Shown here one piece after another: positions 28,595-38,192 of a stretch of DNA of 64,000 bases (positions are counted from its first letter, which is position 1; every line of letters starts with the position of its first letter). The notes below the pieces were generated by a model. It was not told the DNA's origin, made no database searches, and worked only from the letters and a program-made list of their open reading frames with translations. This DNA is from Idiomarinaceae bacterium (lineage in GTDB: Bacteria; Pseudomonadota; Gammaproteobacteria; Enterobacterales; Alteromonadaceae). The stretch spans positions 207,546-271,545 of the forward strand of contig NYWU01000003.1 of the NCBI GenBank assembly GCA_002685255.1, in the 5' to 3' direction. Position numbers and translations under genes: made by a program.

Positions 28595-28605
28595 TACCGC
28601 TGGCT
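28579..28605. repeat. Perfect inverted repeat over the corB stop codon
   Basis: AGCCAGCGGT (28579-28588) and ACCGCTGGCT (28596-28605) form a 10-bp stem whose GAATAAT loop contains the corB stop. CTTTG follows, which is too short for a convincing T-tract. The convergent transglycosylase gene ends at 28618. Confidence 0.88.
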
Positions 28606-28617
28606 CTTTGCTAACGC

Positions 28618-29253
28618 TTACCAATCAAAAAATAAGTTATACAGCCATCCATGCTTAAGGTCTTCTTCACAGGTTTTGAGCTGTGTAGCGTATCGTAACG
28701 AACGACTTTTTACTTGTTTCGATACTTTCACAAGCCACGGTTTGCTGAGGTAAGATTTGCGAGCATAACCGCCCCAACCTTCGTGATAGTTGAGGTATTG
28801 CGCGTATGCATCCCACTTGGACACACCATTAATTTCATAGCTTTTATAAATAAACCATCCCATAAAGTCGATAGCATCTTCAAAGTCGCTTCGACTCGCC
28901 CAGCCATTCCCCGTTTCTCGCTGGTAATCTTCCCACGTCATATCTTTAGCTTGGGAGTATCCGTAAGCACTACTCACTCGCCCCCAAGGAATAAAGCCAA
29001 GAAAATAGTAGCGTGGAGGAACCGCATCATGTCTGAAGGAACTCTCTTGATACATCATCGCCATCGGCACGTGGATGGGAACGCCCCACCGCTCGCGCAC
29101 ATCGGCCGCAGCATGATACCAATCATTATGTTCTTCAAAGATATCACAGATATTCTCAGGGGATTGTGGAGGCGGCGTGGCGCAGCCGCTTAGTGCGCTT
29201 ACCAAAACAGCTGAAGCAATAATCGAACTGCGCTTATAAATTTTTTTTTGCAT
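28618..29253 (-). CDS. Lipoprotein with lytic-transglycosylase-like domain
   Basis: A 211-residue lipoprotein. The signal peptide ends in a lipobox LSGC, with Cys24 the likely lipidated residue. The body resembles the Slt/lysozyme-like fold: Glu70 in MMYQESSFRH is the likely catalytic acid, followed by SAYGYSQAKDMTWEDYQ and YLNYHEGWGG. It would cleave peptidoglycan from the outer membrane side. It is smaller than Slt70 and closer to small membrane-bound transglycosylases. The downstream gshA is on the same strand but belongs to a separate unit. Confidence 0.82.
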   Translation of the reverse strand: MQKKIYKRSSIIASAVLVSALSGCATPPPQSPENICDIFEEHNDWYHAAADVRERWGVPIHVPMAMMYQESSFRHDAVPPRYYFLGFIPWGRVSSAYGYSQAKDMTWEDYQRETGNGWASRSDFEDAIDFMGWFIYKSYEINGVSKWDAYAQYLNYHEGWGGYARKSYLSKPWLVKVSKQVKSRSLRYATQLKTCEEDLKHGWLYNLFFDW

Positions 29254-29324
29254 GATTCTGAACTTTTTGATGACACACGTATCAGAGTAAACAGTTATGT
29301 TGTGTTCACCCCCCTGAACTATTC

Positions 29325-29360
29325 GGCGCAGCGGTTTATCGTTGCGCCTTTTTCTTTTCT
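29325..29360 (+). terminator. Forward-strand intrinsic terminator with no forward gene upstream
   Basis: GGCGCAGC (29325-29332) and GTTGCGCC (29341-29348) form an 8-bp stem with one G:T pair, directly followed by TTTTTCTTTTCT. Both flanking genes are on the reverse strand. It therefore ends either a small forward RNA from this 123-bp gap or an antisense transcript over the transglycosylase gene. Confidence 0.75.
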
Positions 29361-29376
29361 GGCGTAGCTCTTTTAA

Positions 29377-30993
29377 CTAGCGTGTGGGTTGCCCCGAACA
29401 TTTTGCCTTTTCGAAATAGTTACTCAAGAAGGTATCAAAATCAACTACGTTATCCGAAGCTTTACGAGCAACGAAGTCATCTTCCGAAGCGGCCTTCCAC
29501 CGCTTAAAGTCATCTTCGCTAAACGCTTCATACTCCGCTTCACGGAATAAACGCTTATATTTAAGCGCTAACTCCTTACCCAAGCGGCTTGCATCCCAAT
29601 CATTGCTACGCAAGATCTCCAGAACCTGACCTGACAAAGTCAACTCAGGATTCAACACGCATGGATAAAGCGCCTCGACAGCGGCAACATAACCCGACTC
29701 AGAATGCGGCGAATCGTCCATAATGCGGGCGAGCGCAGCCAGCTCTGCAAATAATTCCTCCAGCCAGTCGGTCATTAATCGATCGTGACCATCTTGCCAT
29801 AAGCTCAGCGAAGGATTACGGCCTTGCATCACCGCTTTATTGAAGTTTTGGTCGGTTTTCTGCTGAGTCTCCCAATCCATCGGAGCGCTCTCCGTCAGCA
29901 AACAGTAAAGTAAGAACAGGTCAAGGAACTGAATTTGTTGCGCCGTAATACCCACTTCACTAAACGGATTCACATCCAAAGCGCGGACCTCGATATACTC
30001 GACGCCACCGCGTTCAAGCGCTTGTGTGGGTGTTTCGCCATCCTTTGCTGTGCGCTTAGGTCGAATTGGCGAATAGAATTCATTCTCTATTTGTAGAATG
30101 TTGCTATTAAGCTGGTGATACTCACCATTATCTTTTACACCAATCGACTTAAAATTCTCGGACGGCGTGGTAATTGCTCTACGTAGACCCTCCACATAAT
30201 CATCGAGGTTGTTGTACGTGATTTTTAAGCTTGCTTGTTCTTTATTCGTGTACCCTAGATCACTCATCCGCAATGATGTGCCGTAAGGCAAATAGCATGT
30301 ACCCTTACCCAGTTTAGCGAAGTCCCACTCGGTCAACTTATTCTCGGTTTGAGTCTGAGTAAAAAATGATTCACACAACGCTGGCGATGCGCCAAATAAA
30401 AATGGAATCACCCAAGACAGTCGTTTGTAGTTCCGAATCAAAGCAAAATATTTTTCAGAACGAAAAGCCGCGTTGTCCTCAGTGCCTTCATCTTGAGCAA
30501 GTGCTGCCCAAAGCGTCTCAGGCACAGAAAAATTGAAATGAACGCCCGAGATAATCTGCATGGTTGCTCCATACCGGTGGGTCAGCCCCACGCGATACAA
30601 GGATTTCATTCGACCTGAATGCGACTCACCAAATTTAGCCACACGGATATCTTTATCAGAACCGATATAACACGGCATACTCAATGGCCATAACAACTCG
30701 TCGCCCAAGGCTTTGAAGGTATGGGTATGAATGTCTTTCAATTGCGATAAGGTGGTGCGAATAGATTCAGCCACCGGAGTAATAAACTCGAGTAAATTTT
30801 CCGAGTAATCCGTCGTAATGGTGTCGTGCGTTAACGTCTTTCCCAACGCTTCGGGATGATCCGTCGGCGCAAGTGTGCCGTTTTCTAATACACGCAAAGC
30901 CTCACGCTCGATGCCACGGTGGATACCTTCCCAAATGGCGCTTGAGTGACTCGCTGTGAGTTCGGTGATTTTTCGTTCGAATTGAGTTTGCAA
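29377..30993 (-). CDS. gshA: Glutamate-cysteine ligase
   Basis: A 538-residue GshA of the gammaproteobacterial type, joining glutamate and cysteine in the first step of glutathione synthesis. Conserved pieces include GIEREALRV, ITTDYSENLLEFITP, GVHFNFSVPE and YIEVRALDVNPF. E. coli GshA is 518 residues. The start codon is TTG at 30993 with GGAG seven bases upstream, a weak start that may limit expression. It is divergent from the hybrid kinase. Confidence 0.96.
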   Translation of the reverse strand: MQTQFERKITELTASHSSAIWEGIHRGIEREALRVLENGTLAPTDHPEALGKTLTHDTITTDYSENLLEFITPVAESIRTTLSQLKDIHTHTFKALGDELLWPLSMPCYIGSDKDIRVAKFGESHSGRMKSLYRVGLTHRYGATMQIISGVHFNFSVPETLWAALAQDEGTEDNAAFRSEKYFALIRNYKRLSWVIPFLFGASPALCESFFTQTQTENKLTEWDFAKLGKGTCYLPYGTSLRMSDLGYTNKEQASLKITYNNLDDYVEGLRRAITTPSENFKSIGVKDNGEYHQLNSNILQIENEFYSPIRPKRTAKDGETPTQALERGGVEYIEVRALDVNPFSEVGITAQQIQFLDLFLLYCLLTESAPMDWETQQKTDQNFNKAVMQGRNPSLSLWQDGHDRLMTDWLEELFAELAALARIMDDSPHSESGYVAAVEALYPCVLNPELTLSGQVLEILRSNDWDASRLGKELALKYKRLFREAEYEAFSEDDFKRWKAASEDDFVARKASDNVVDFDTFLSNYFEKAKCSGQPTR

Positions 30994-31150
30994 AAGGGAC
31001 TCCGATACTACCTTTTCTGACGCGTGCGGTTAGCTTACTTAGATTTGCTTCGCACGTCCATGATTGGCTTAATAAACTTGGCGTTACGCGTGTGTCGTGG
31101 CACACTTAGAAGGCACCCATTTTCTTTCACAGCGTTTTGGCAAGTGACGA

Positions 31151-33757
31151 ATGACAACATTCTGGACACGGTTTCAAATTGGCTTTATTGCCTTTCAACT
31201 TATCAGCATCATCAGTTACCTGATTTTACCCGCGCCGTTAAGTGATTACATATTACTGACTTCGGTTACCGTTGGATTAATCGCGGGTATTGTCATCTTT
31301 ACTTGGACTCGGCAAACTTCGCTGACATCCCCATTGCGTCAACCGTTTCTAACCGCCAGCTCGCAACAATTATTACAACAAGTATTCAATGATTTGCCGA
31401 CGCGGGTATATTGGCGCAACAGCGACCTAGAATATCTCGGAGGTAATGACGCGTTTTTGCGCGATATTCAGTGCAGCAGTGAAGCGCTTGAAGGCAAGCG
31501 TGACGAACAACTGACTTGGTTGGCCAAAAACCCTGTATTACAGGAGCGCGATCGCCTCACATTAGAACATGGCTTAGCTTCTTGCAACGCTGAAATTGAA
31601 CTTAACTTGGCGAATAACACACGCTACATCGAGCACTCGAGTGTTCCGCTTTATGACGATCAAAAAAATGTCATTGGCATCATCGGTAGCTATTACGATA
31701 TTTCCTCTATCAAGTCGGTCGCTGAGCAAATGGAGCAAGCGAAAGAAGCCGCTGAACAAGCCAACGTCGCTAAAGGCGAATTCCTCGCCAATATGAGCCA
31801 CGAAATTCGCACGCCGATTAATGCGATTGTCGGGATGGCCAATCTATGCTTAAAAACACAATTATCGGAAAAGCAAAAACGTTATATTAAAGTCATCGAC
31901 TCGTCGTCACAGGCTCTGCTAGGCGTCATTAATGACATCCTCGACTTTTCCAAAATCGACGCCGGAAAACTAAGCATTGAGCGTATTCCATTTGATTTAC
32001 AGGACGTATTGACTTCGCTAGCCGATATGTTCGCGTATAAGGCGTATGATAAGGATCTCGAATTTATCATTAACCTGCCTGCAAATATCCCGACGCGCCT
32101 GTTTGGCGACCCATTACGGCTCAACCAAGTACTGGTCAACTTGGTCAGCAATGCAATTAAGTTTACAGAAGATGGTGAGATCAATGTCGCCGTCACCTTA
32201 CTCGATAAAAATGACGATAAAGTCTGGTTGCGTATATCGGTCACTGATACGGGGATCGGTATGGATGAAGAACAACGCGCCAATCTGTTTAAGGCCTTTA
32301 CGCAAGCAGACTCTTCTACCACCCGTAAATACGGTGGCACCGGTCTTGGCTTGGCGATATCTCGACGTTTGATTCAACTCATGGGCGGAGATATTGGTGT
32401 TACCAGTGGCTTGGGTCAGGGTTCAACATTTTACATTGAACTCACGCTGCCCATGCAACCACAACAAGATGACTCTCATCACCAGTACTTGATACAAAAA
32501 TTACGGGGGAAACGTGTGCTCGCCATCGACGATAATTTGAGCACGCGCGAAATGATTCAAGAGATGCTGCGTAGCTATCAAGTCGATGTGCGGGTGTGCC
32601 GTACTGCAGAACAAGCACTGGATATCTTACGCGAAGATGACATACCTTATGACGTGCTACTTGTGGATTGGCGACTCCCAGGTATGGATGGATTATCGTT
32701 GTGTCAGAAAGTGAGTCAGTCACTGGCTGATGAAGCGCCCAAAATGATCTTAGCTACGGGCTATTATGCAGAAGAAATGAGTGAGCAAGCCGCTGCGGCC
32801 GGTATTTCCGATATTCTTTCGAAGCCATTTACAGCAACAACATTGGGCCATAGCTTAGCGACCACATTGTACAAGCGCGAAGATATCACCGCAGCCAATG
32901 AATTACCGTCAACCAACTTGCCAGACGCAATCAAAGGCGCACCGATTTTATTGGTAGAAGATAACGAAATTAACCAGCAGGTTGCGCTCGAACTCCTCAA
33001 AAGCCAAGGCTTTAAGGTAGATATTGCAGAGCATGGTCAAGCCGCGCTCGATGCAATTGAACAGAAGCGTTACGCGTTAGTACTGATGGACATTCAAATG
33101 CCAGTAATGGATGGACTCACCGCCGCGAAAAAGATTCGTGCGCTCTACGACTACAAGCAGCTCCCTATTCTCGCGATGACCGCTAATGCCATGAGTGGTG
33201 ATGAAGAACGCTCGCTATCAGCAGGCATGCAGGGGCATATCGCTAAGCCGATTGACGAAAAGCAACTATTAAAAGCAATCGTTAAATGGTGTGTGCCGGG
33301 ACACTACGAGGATGACTCGAAACAGCAAGCTGAAGTTGAAGTAAAGGCTGAGCCCAGCAACCCGAACGAAAAGAAAATTCGTTATCCGCAGGTTAAAGGA
33401 ATCCAATTCGAACAAGCGCTGGCACGCCTGCAACATAACGTGCCATTGTACTTGAAGTTAGTTGAGCAGTTGTTTACTGAGTATCAAAATAGTGCCATGA
33501 AGGTTTCTGACTTCATCACTCGCGGTCAACACGAAAGCGCGCGCCGCTATTTCCACTCACTGAAGGGTGCGGCGGGCAATTTAGGCTTAGAGGCGTTGCA
33601 ATCTCGCGCAGCTGATTTGGAAAAGCACATGGCTGCAGGCAACATTGATAAGGTCGCAGATACCATTACCGGGCTTGAGAAATCCTTGAATCACGCTTAT
33701 CAAGCGGCTAATGACCTCTCGGCGATCTATCAGCACCAACAACAGGAGCAGTCATGA
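31151..33757 (+). CDS. Hybrid sensor histidine kinase with two receivers and an HPt domain
   Basis: An 868-residue membrane phosphorelay kinase. Two helices (about 8-26 and 33-50) are followed by a PAS-like region (75-190), a short coiled coil, and the kinase core with His217 in [17 protein letters not shown], an N-box [10 protein letters not shown] and G-boxes DTGIGM and [10 protein letters not shown]. Receiver 1 ([12 protein letters not shown]) and receiver 2 ([11 protein letters not shown]) keep their Asp and Lys residues. The C-terminal HPt has its His in [14 protein letters not shown]. The layout is BarA-like but has two receivers. It overlaps the next small gene by four bases (ATGA). 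Confidence 0.93.
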   Translation: MTTFWTRFQIGFIAFQLISIISYLILPAPLSDYILLTSVTVGLIAGIVIFTWTRQTSLTSPLRQPFLTASSQQLLQQVFNDLPTRVYWRNSDLEYLGGNDAFLRDIQCSSEALEGKRDEQLTWLAKNPVLQERDRLTLEHGLASCNAEIELNLANNTRYIEHSSVPLYDDQKNVIGIIGSYYDISSIKSVAEQMEQAKEAAEQANVAKGEFLANMSHEIRTPINAIVGMANLCLKTQLSEKQKRYIKVIDSSSQALLGVINDILDFSKIDAGKLSIERIPFDLQDVLTSLADMFAYKAYDKDLEFIINLPANIPTRLFGDPLRLNQVLVNLVSNAIKFTEDGEINVAVTLLDKNDDKVWLRISVTDTGIGMDEEQRANLFKAFTQADSSTTRKYGGTGLGLAISRRLIQLMGGDIGVTSGLGQGSTFYIELTLPMQPQQDDSHHQYLIQKLRGKRVLAIDDNLSTREMIQEMLRSYQVDVRVCRTAEQALDILREDDIPYDVLLVDWRLPGMDGLSLCQKVSQSLADEAPKMILATGYYAEEMSEQAAAAGISDILSKPFTATTLGHSLATTLYKREDITAANELPSTNLPDAIKGAPILLVEDNEINQQVALELLKSQGFKVDIAEHGQAALDAIEQKRYALVLMDIQMPVMDGLTAAKKIRALYDYKQLPILAMTANAMSGDEERSLSAGMQGHIAKPIDEKQLLKAIVKWCVPGHYEDDSKQQAEVEVKAEPSNPNEKKIRYPQVKGIQFEQALARLQHNVPLYLKLVEQLFTEYQNSAMKVSDFITRGQHESARRYFHSLKGAAGNLGLEALQSRAADLEKHMAAGNIDKVADTITGLEKSLNHAYQAANDLSAIYQHQQQEQS

Positions 33758-33936
33758 TCCGCTTTATATTCATTATTCCATTAGTGTTGAGCTTGCTCTG
33801 GATTGTCTACCTGAAAATGCATGGTTGGACGTTGAAGCAGGGTCAGAAAGGCTTTATCTATATTGCTATTATTAGTACCGTTATCGCACTATTTTATACG
33901 GTGATGATGTGGCTTACAGGCCGAGGCGGCCTGTAA
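33754..33936 (+). CDS. Small two-helix membrane protein
   Basis: A 60-residue protein with two hydrophobic segments (about 3-20 and 34-55) and a short basic loop ([13 protein letters not shown]). Its ATG overlaps the hybrid-kinase stop as ATGA, which indicates translational coupling. I do not recognise it; it may help the kinase in the membrane. Its stop codon lies in the right arm of a perfect 12-bp inverted repeat. Confidence 0.8.
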   Translation: MIRFIFIIPLVLSLLWIVYLKMHGWTLKQGQKGFIYIAIISTVIALFYTVMMWLTGRGGL

Positions 33937-33939
33937 GCC
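33911..33939. repeat. Perfect 12-bp inverted repeat at the end of the small membrane gene
   Basis: GGCTTACAGGCC (33911-33922) and GGCCTGTAAGCC (33928-33939) form a 12-bp stem with a GAGGC loop. The right arm carries the TAA stop (33934-33936). No T-tract follows on either strand. It lies between this gene and the convergent oadB. Confidence 0.9.
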
Positions 33940-33955
33940 ATCTAAGTCTGGCCTA

Positions 33956-35083
33956 TTAAACCAGCGCGAGCAAAATCCCTGCCGCAACCGCAGAACCTAA
34001 TACACCGGCAACATTAGGTCCCATCGCGTGCATAAGCAAGAAGTTGCTCTGGTTTGAATCCAATCCTACCTTGTTAACCACTCGAGCGGCCATGGGCACA
34101 GCTGACACGCCTGCGGCACCGATAAGAGGGTTGATGGGGTCCTTGCTAAATTTACCCATCAATTTAGCCATCAAAATACCGCTCGCCGTACCGATTGCGA
34201 ATGCTATAGCGCCTAAAACAAGGATGCCCAAGGTTTGGAAGCTCAAGAACTGTTCGGCTTGCAACTTCGAGCCAACCGCCAAGCCCAAGAAGATTGTCAC
34301 AATATTGATAAGATCATTCTGCGTTGTCTTAGTGAGTCGTTCTACAACGCCTGACTCCCGCATCAAATTCCCTAAACAAAACATGCCTACCAGCGGCGTT
34401 GCACTCGGCAATAGCAATAAGGTCAGCAGTATGACCGCCAGTGGAAAGAAAATCTTCTCTCGGCGTCCTACAGGACGTAATTGCTTCATTTTAATCTGAC
34501 GTTCAGACTCTGATGTTAACAAACGCATAATCGGTGGCTGAATAATCGGTACGAGTGCCATATACGAGTACGCTGCTACGGCAATCGCACCGAGCAAGTC
34601 AGGTGCAAGTCGAGACGCAAGGAAAATCGCGGTAGGCCCATCAGCACCACCAATAATTGAAATAGCCGCAGCATCCGCCATCGAGAATTCAATACCCGGC
34701 ACCATATTCAGCGCAATTGCACCAAACAATGTTGCAAAGATACCAAACTGCGCAGCGCCGCCCAGTAACATCATTTTCGGGTTAGCGAGCAAGGGACCAA
34801 AGTCGGTAAGAGCGCCAACGCCCATGAAAATAATCAGTGGGAACATGCCTGTATCAATACCGACTTTATAGACGTAGTAAAGCACGCCACCCGCCTCGGT
34901 AAAACCAGCAAGCGGAATATTGGCCAAAATGGCACCAAAGCCAATCGGTAGCAATAACAGTGGTTCAAACTTTTTAGCAATGGCCAGGAACAGTAAGATC
35001 CCACCGACGATGATCATCGCGGTTTGCCCTACGGTAATCGCTGATAATCCGGTGGTTTGCCATAACAACGTAAGCTTATCCAT
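33956..35083 (-). CDS. oadB: Oxaloacetate decarboxylase sodium pump, beta subunit
   Basis: A 375-residue polytopic membrane protein, the sodium channel of the biotin-dependent decarboxylase pump. The family motif [31 protein letters not shown] is broken here only by citation length; [10 protein letters not shown] carries the key Asp. [18 protein letters not shown] helices and the C-terminal [20 protein letters not shown] are also present. It decarboxylates the carboxybiotin made by OadA and exports sodium. It starts 3 bp after oadA. Confidence 0.95.
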   Translation of the reverse strand: MDKLTLLWQTTGLSAITVGQTAMIIVGGILLFLAIAKKFEPLLLLPIGFGAILANIPLAGFTEAGGVLYYVYKVGIDTGMFPLIIFMGVGALTDFGPLLANPKMMLLGGAAQFGIFATLFGAIALNMVPGIEFSMADAAAISIIGGADGPTAIFLASRLAPDLLGAIAVAAYSYMALVPIIQPPIMRLLTSESERQIKMKQLRPVGRREKIFFPLAVILLTLLLLPSATPLVGMFCLGNLMRESGVVERLTKTTQNDLINIVTIFLGLAVGSKLQAEQFLSFQTLGILVLGAIAFAIGTASGILMAKLMGKFSKDPINPLIGAAGVSAVPMAARVVNKVGLDSNQSNFLLMHAMGPNVAGVLGSAVAAGILLALV

Positions 35084-35086
35084 GGA

Positions 35087-36889
35087 TTACCCCAGCGTTA
35101 CCAATTCGTCGTCGACCGATACTGCATCGCCTTCTTTAACATGGACACTGCTTACAGTTCCATCTTGCTCGGCTTTGATGTCAGTTTCCATTTTCATCGC
35201 TTCCATAACGATAAGCACATCACCCGCACTGACCTGATCGCCTTCGCTCACATTCACCTTAAATATGTTCCCGGCCAAAGGCGCAACGACTGTGGTGCCC
35301 TCACTCGCAGGTGTATTATCATTAGAAGTTGACTGCGGAGTGGGTTTGACGGATTCCAGTTCACCCGCAGCACTGACCGACACTTGATAAGTCTTACCAT
35401 TGACTGCCACATCGTAATGCTCAGTTCCCCCTTGGACGGAACTGCCAGCGCTTGCACTCGACGCTGCCTGCTTAGGCGTGTCAGTGGCTTGCGGTTTATC
35501 CGCAGATGGAGCAGGTTCAAATGCATCAGGGTTATCGCGGTTTTGTAAGAACTTAAGACCAATTTGCGGAAACAACGCATAAGTCAGCACGTCATCAACG
35601 ACGTTATCTGCCAGACGAATACCATCTGCTTTGGCCTTATCATTAAGTTCTTGAGTCAGCTTGTCGAGCTCGTCATCAATTTTATCGGCAGGACGGCAGG
35701 TAATCGCTTCACCGCCTTCAAGCACACGTTGCTGTAATTCTTTATTGACTGGTGCGGCAGTGGCTCCGTATTCGCCTTTTAATACCGCCGCAGTCTCTTT
35801 AGAGATATTGGCGTAGCGCTCCTTACTTAGTACGTTGAGTACCGCCTGCGTACCGACAATTTGTGAAGTGGGCGTAACCAATGGGATAAAGCCTAGATCC
35901 TCACGTACTTTCGGAATTTCTTCTAACACTTGGTCAAACTTATCCAGCGCGTTCTGCTCTTTAAGTTGGTTTTCCATATTAGTGAGCATACCGCCAGGCA
36001 CTTGCGCCAATAAAATACGCGCGTCGACTCCTTTTAGAGAACCTTCAAATTGAGCATACTTTTTGCGAACATCACGGAAATAACTCGCTATGTCCTCAAG
36101 CTCAGTGAGTGATAAGCCGGTATCACGGTCAGACCCTTCAGTCATCGCTACCAGCGTTTCTGTCGGCGAGTGTCCGTAAGTCATGCTCATCGGCGAAATA
36201 GCCGTATCCAGCATATCAATACCGGCATCAATGGATTTTTGGTAAGTCGCGACACTAAGACCGGTTGTCGCATGACACTGCATTGCGATTGGTAAATTGG
36301 TCTTTTCTTTTAACGCTGACACCAGTTCGAATGCATCATTGGGACGCAATAGACCCGCCATATCTTTGATACATAACGAATCACAGCCAAGGTCTTCGAG
36401 TTCCTGTGCCATCTCCACCCATTTTTCCAACGTGTGCACCGGTGACACCGTGTAAGACATGGTTCCTTGTGCATGGCCATCCACGTCTTTTGCGGCTTTA
36501 ATCGCGGTTTTCAAATTACGTACATCGTTCATCGCATCAAAAATACGGAACACGTCGACACCGTTTTCGCGCGCGCGCTCTACGAAGCGACGCACGACAT
36601 CATCAGCGTAATGGCGATAACCCAAGAGATTCTGACCACGCAATAACATCTGCTGGCGGGTATTGGGCATCGCTTCTTTAAGTTTTCGAATGCGTTCCCA
36701 AGGGTCTTCACCTAAATAACGAATACACGCGTCGAACGTGGCACCGCCCCACGACTCTACCGACCAAAATCCAATCTTATCGATTTTGTCAGCGATAGGT
36801 AGCATATCCTCGAGCCGGAGCCGCGTAGCTAATAACGACTGATGGGCGTCTCTAAATACAAGCTCTGTTAACTTAAGGGGCTTGCTCAT
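35087..36889 (-). CDS. oadA: Oxaloacetate decarboxylase, alpha subunit (biotin-carrying)
   Basis: A 600-residue protein with an N-terminal carboxyltransferase barrel ([39 protein letters not shown]), a linker rich in Ala, Ser, Pro and Gln (about 460-520), and a C-terminal biotinyl domain whose lysine is Lys566 in VMEAMKMET. It moves CO2 from oxaloacetate to biotin, giving pyruvate. It lies between oadG and oadB in an oadG-oadA-oadB operon. Confidence 0.96.
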   Translation of the reverse strand: MSKPLKLTELVFRDAHQSLLATRLRLEDMLPIADKIDKIGFWSVESWGGATFDACIRYLGEDPWERIRKLKEAMPNTRQQMLLRGQNLLGYRHYADDVVRRFVERARENGVDVFRIFDAMNDVRNLKTAIKAAKDVDGHAQGTMSYTVSPVHTLEKWVEMAQELEDLGCDSLCIKDMAGLLRPNDAFELVSALKEKTNLPIAMQCHATTGLSVATYQKSIDAGIDMLDTAISPMSMTYGHSPTETLVAMTEGSDRDTGLSLTELEDIASYFRDVRKKYAQFEGSLKGVDARILLAQVPGGMLTNMENQLKEQNALDKFDQVLEEIPKVREDLGFIPLVTPTSQIVGTQAVLNVLSKERYANISKETAAVLKGEYGATAAPVNKELQQRVLEGGEAITCRPADKIDDELDKLTQELNDKAKADGIRLADNVVDDVLTYALFPQIGLKFLQNRDNPDAFEPAPSADKPQATDTPKQAASSASAGSSVQGGTEHYDVAVNGKTYQVSVSAAGELESVKPTPQSTSNDNTPASEGTTVVAPLAGNIFKVNVSEGDQVSAGDVLIVMEAMKMETDIKAEQDGTVSSVHVKEGDAVSVDDELVTLG

Positions 36890-36911
36890 ATGGAATTCTC
36901 CTCGTTATTCG

Positions 36912-37157
36912 TTATTTTTTGCGTTGGGTACGGTAGGCGTGAACGGCTGCAGAGATGGCTGCCACAGTATCATCAGAAGGTTGGTTGCCTGCTTTAGATT
37001 GCTTACGTGCGCTTCGCGGCGTCGGTTCATGGCTTGCGCCTTTAGGCAAGTATTTAGCCATCAACGTCATGACAAAAATCAAAAGCAGCAAGAAGGTGAT
37101 GACTGAGGTCATACCCACCGCCATAATTTCCGCTGCACTAATAAATAACTCAGACAC
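36912..37157 (-). CDS. oadG: Oxaloacetate decarboxylase, gamma subunit
   Basis: An 81-residue protein with one N-terminal membrane helix (GMTSVITFLLLLIFVMTLMAKYL) and a basic, soluble tail, typical of OadG, which assembles the complex. I set the start at GTG 37157, with GAGGAG six bases upstream; the frame is open nine codons further. It is first in the oadGAB operon, 22 bp before oadA. Confidence 0.88.
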   Translation of the reverse strand: MSELFISAAEIMAVGMTSVITFLLLLIFVMTLMAKYLPKGASHEPTPRSARKQSKAGNQPSDDTVAAISAAVHAYRTQRKK

Positions 37158-37197
37158 GACTACTCCTCGCGGATTTCCGTACAATTGTTATAAAAAT

Positions 37198-37226
37198 ATT
37201 AAATACTATGCTAACAGGCTTAGCAA
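37198..37226 (-). promoter_or_regulatory. Candidate oadGAB promoter overlapping a palindrome
   Basis: On the reverse strand TTGCTA (37226-37221) and TTTAAT (37203-37198) are spaced by exactly 17 bp. TGCTAA (37209-37214) and TTAGCA (37220-37225) form an inverted repeat over the -35 box, so a repressor or activator could act here. The oadG start is about 40 bp downstream. Confidence 0.55.
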
Positions 37227-37384
37227 GCGGATAAAGGGGGATATACTGACTATTCAGAATATAAATGAGCAGAAATGAAAAATTATTATTTATAAATCAA
37301 TAGGATAAGAGACTGGATATAGAAAACTAGCCGAATGGCTCGGACAATAATTTAATTAGTGAGATGACATGGTATTCTAGGAAA

Positions 37385-37461
37385 TGGCGCGCTCGGGAGG
37401 ACTCGAACCTCCAACCGCCTGGTTCGTAGCCAGGTACTCTATCCAGTTGAGCTACGAGCGC
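37385..37461 (-). tRNA. tRNA-Arg (anticodon ACG), copy 2
   Basis: 77 bases including encoded CCA. The reverse strand begins GCGCTCGTAGCTCAACTGG, with anticodon stem CCTGG/CCAGG and loop CTACGAA (anticodon ACG, expected to be edited to ICG). Acceptor arms GCGCTCG/CGAGCGC pair fully. It is identical to the copy at 37491-37567. Last of three tRNA genes transcribed from one promoter. Confidence 0.97.
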
Positions 37462-37490
37462 GTATTGTGCAGTTTAAACTGTATGAAACA

Positions 37491-37567
37491 TGGCGCGCTC
37501 GGGAGGACTCGAACCTCCAACCGCCTGGTTCGTAGCCAGGTACTCTATCCAGTTGAGCTACGAGCGC
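37491..37567 (-). tRNA. tRNA-Arg (anticodon ACG), copy 1
   Basis: 77 bases including CCA, identical to the copy 29 bp downstream; together they are a tandem 77-bp direct repeat. Same ACG anticodon loop. E. coli has a similar run (serV-argVYZQ) after csrA. Confidence 0.97.
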
Positions 37568-37596
37568 AAACATTGTTTCAAGCAACGTTAAGTACA

Positions 37597-37689
37597 TGGC
37601 GGAGAGGGAGGGATTCGAACCCTCGATAGGGCTACAAACCCTATACTCCCTTAGCAGGGGAGCGCCTTCAGCCACTCGGCCACCTCTCC
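37597..37689 (-). tRNA. tRNA-Ser (anticodon GCT)
   Basis: 93 bases including CCA, with the long variable arm of serine tRNAs. The reverse strand starts GGAGAGGTGGCCGAGTGG, and the anticodon loop CTGCTAA gives GCT, reading AGC and AGT codons. First of the Ser-Arg-Arg cluster, as with serV in E. coli. Confidence 0.97.
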
Positions 37690-37706
37690 CTAACGTTGTG
37701 GCGTGC

Positions 37707-37734
37707 ATTCTAGCGAGACTGACAATAATGTCAA
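37707..37734 (-). promoter_or_regulatory. Promoter of the tRNA Ser-Arg-Arg cluster
   Basis: On the reverse strand a consensus TTGACA (37734-37729) and TAGAAT (37712-37707) are spaced by 16 bp. A GC-rich discriminator (GCACGCC) follows, usual for stable-RNA promoters under stringent control. The tRNA-Ser begins about 17 bp after the -10 box. Confidence 0.9.
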
Positions 37735-37773
37735 TTGCTTTTTTCCGTTTTTGTGACCAAGCGTGGGATATTT

Positions 37774-37793
37774 AACCATCTCGATGGTTTTTT
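37774..37793 (+). terminator. Small forward-strand terminator-like hairpin
   Basis: AACCAT (37774-37779) and ATGGTT (37784-37789) form a 6-bp stem with a CTCG loop, followed by T to 37793. No forward gene precedes it; both neighbours are on the reverse strand. It is short and may be fortuitous. Confidence 0.35.
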
Positions 37794-37817
37794 ACTCAAA
37801 AGCCATCAAAAAAAGAA

Positions 37818-37840
37818 AAAGCCAGCATAAAGCTGGCTTT
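37818..37840 (-). terminator. csrA terminator
   Basis: AAAGCCAGC (37818-37826) and GCTGGCTTT (37832-37840) form a 9-bp stem with a 5-base loop. The reverse strand has a T-rich tail after it. It lies 28 bp beyond the csrA stop. Confidence 0.93.
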
Positions 37841-37867
37841 TATTTTGCGGAACAGTATACAAAAAAG

Positions 37868-38059
37868 CTATCCCTTATCAGGCTGCTCCTCATCAGTTTC
37901 GGACTGAATCCGCATGTAAATTTCTTCACGATGAACAGAAACGTCTTTAGGTGCATTGACGCCGATTCTAACCTGATTTCCTTTAACACCTAACACTGTG
38001 ACGGACACATCGTCTCCAATCATCAGCGTTTCGCCTACTCGGCGAGTCAAAATTAACAT
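37868..38059 (-). CDS. csrA: Carbon storage regulator CsrA
   Basis: A 63-residue RNA-binding regulator starting [20 protein letters not shown], with [19 protein letters not shown] later. It binds GGA motifs in mRNA leaders and controls translation. E. coli CsrA is 61 residues. Good AGGAG site upstream. It lies between alaS and tRNA-Ser, as in E. coli. Confidence 0.98.
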   Translation of the reverse strand: MLILTRRVGETLMIGDDVSVTVLGVKGNQVRIGVNAPKDVSVHREEIYMRIQSETDEEQPDKG

Positions 38060-38192
38060 ACCTTACTCCTTAAAATACTGTTCCGCGTTCAGCTTGACTA
38101 AGAACGGTTCCTTGAAACTAAATAGCTAAATTTACCTTTGAGTGTAACAAGTTATCATTTCATTACACTATACCGACCATTATAAATTCAAG

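Noticed and set aside
28714..29193. 159-codon forward frame over the transglycosylase gene
   Set aside because: Antisense shadow of a recognisable lipoprotein gene. It could at most be covered by a non-coding antisense RNA.
31882..32340. 152-codon reverse frame in the hybrid kinase
   Set aside because: Antisense to the conserved kinase core.
37385..37567. Two identical 77-bp units as a possible mobile repeat or attachment site
   Set aside because: They are complete tRNA-Arg genes in a known tRNA cluster; no integrase or further repeat copies are nearby.
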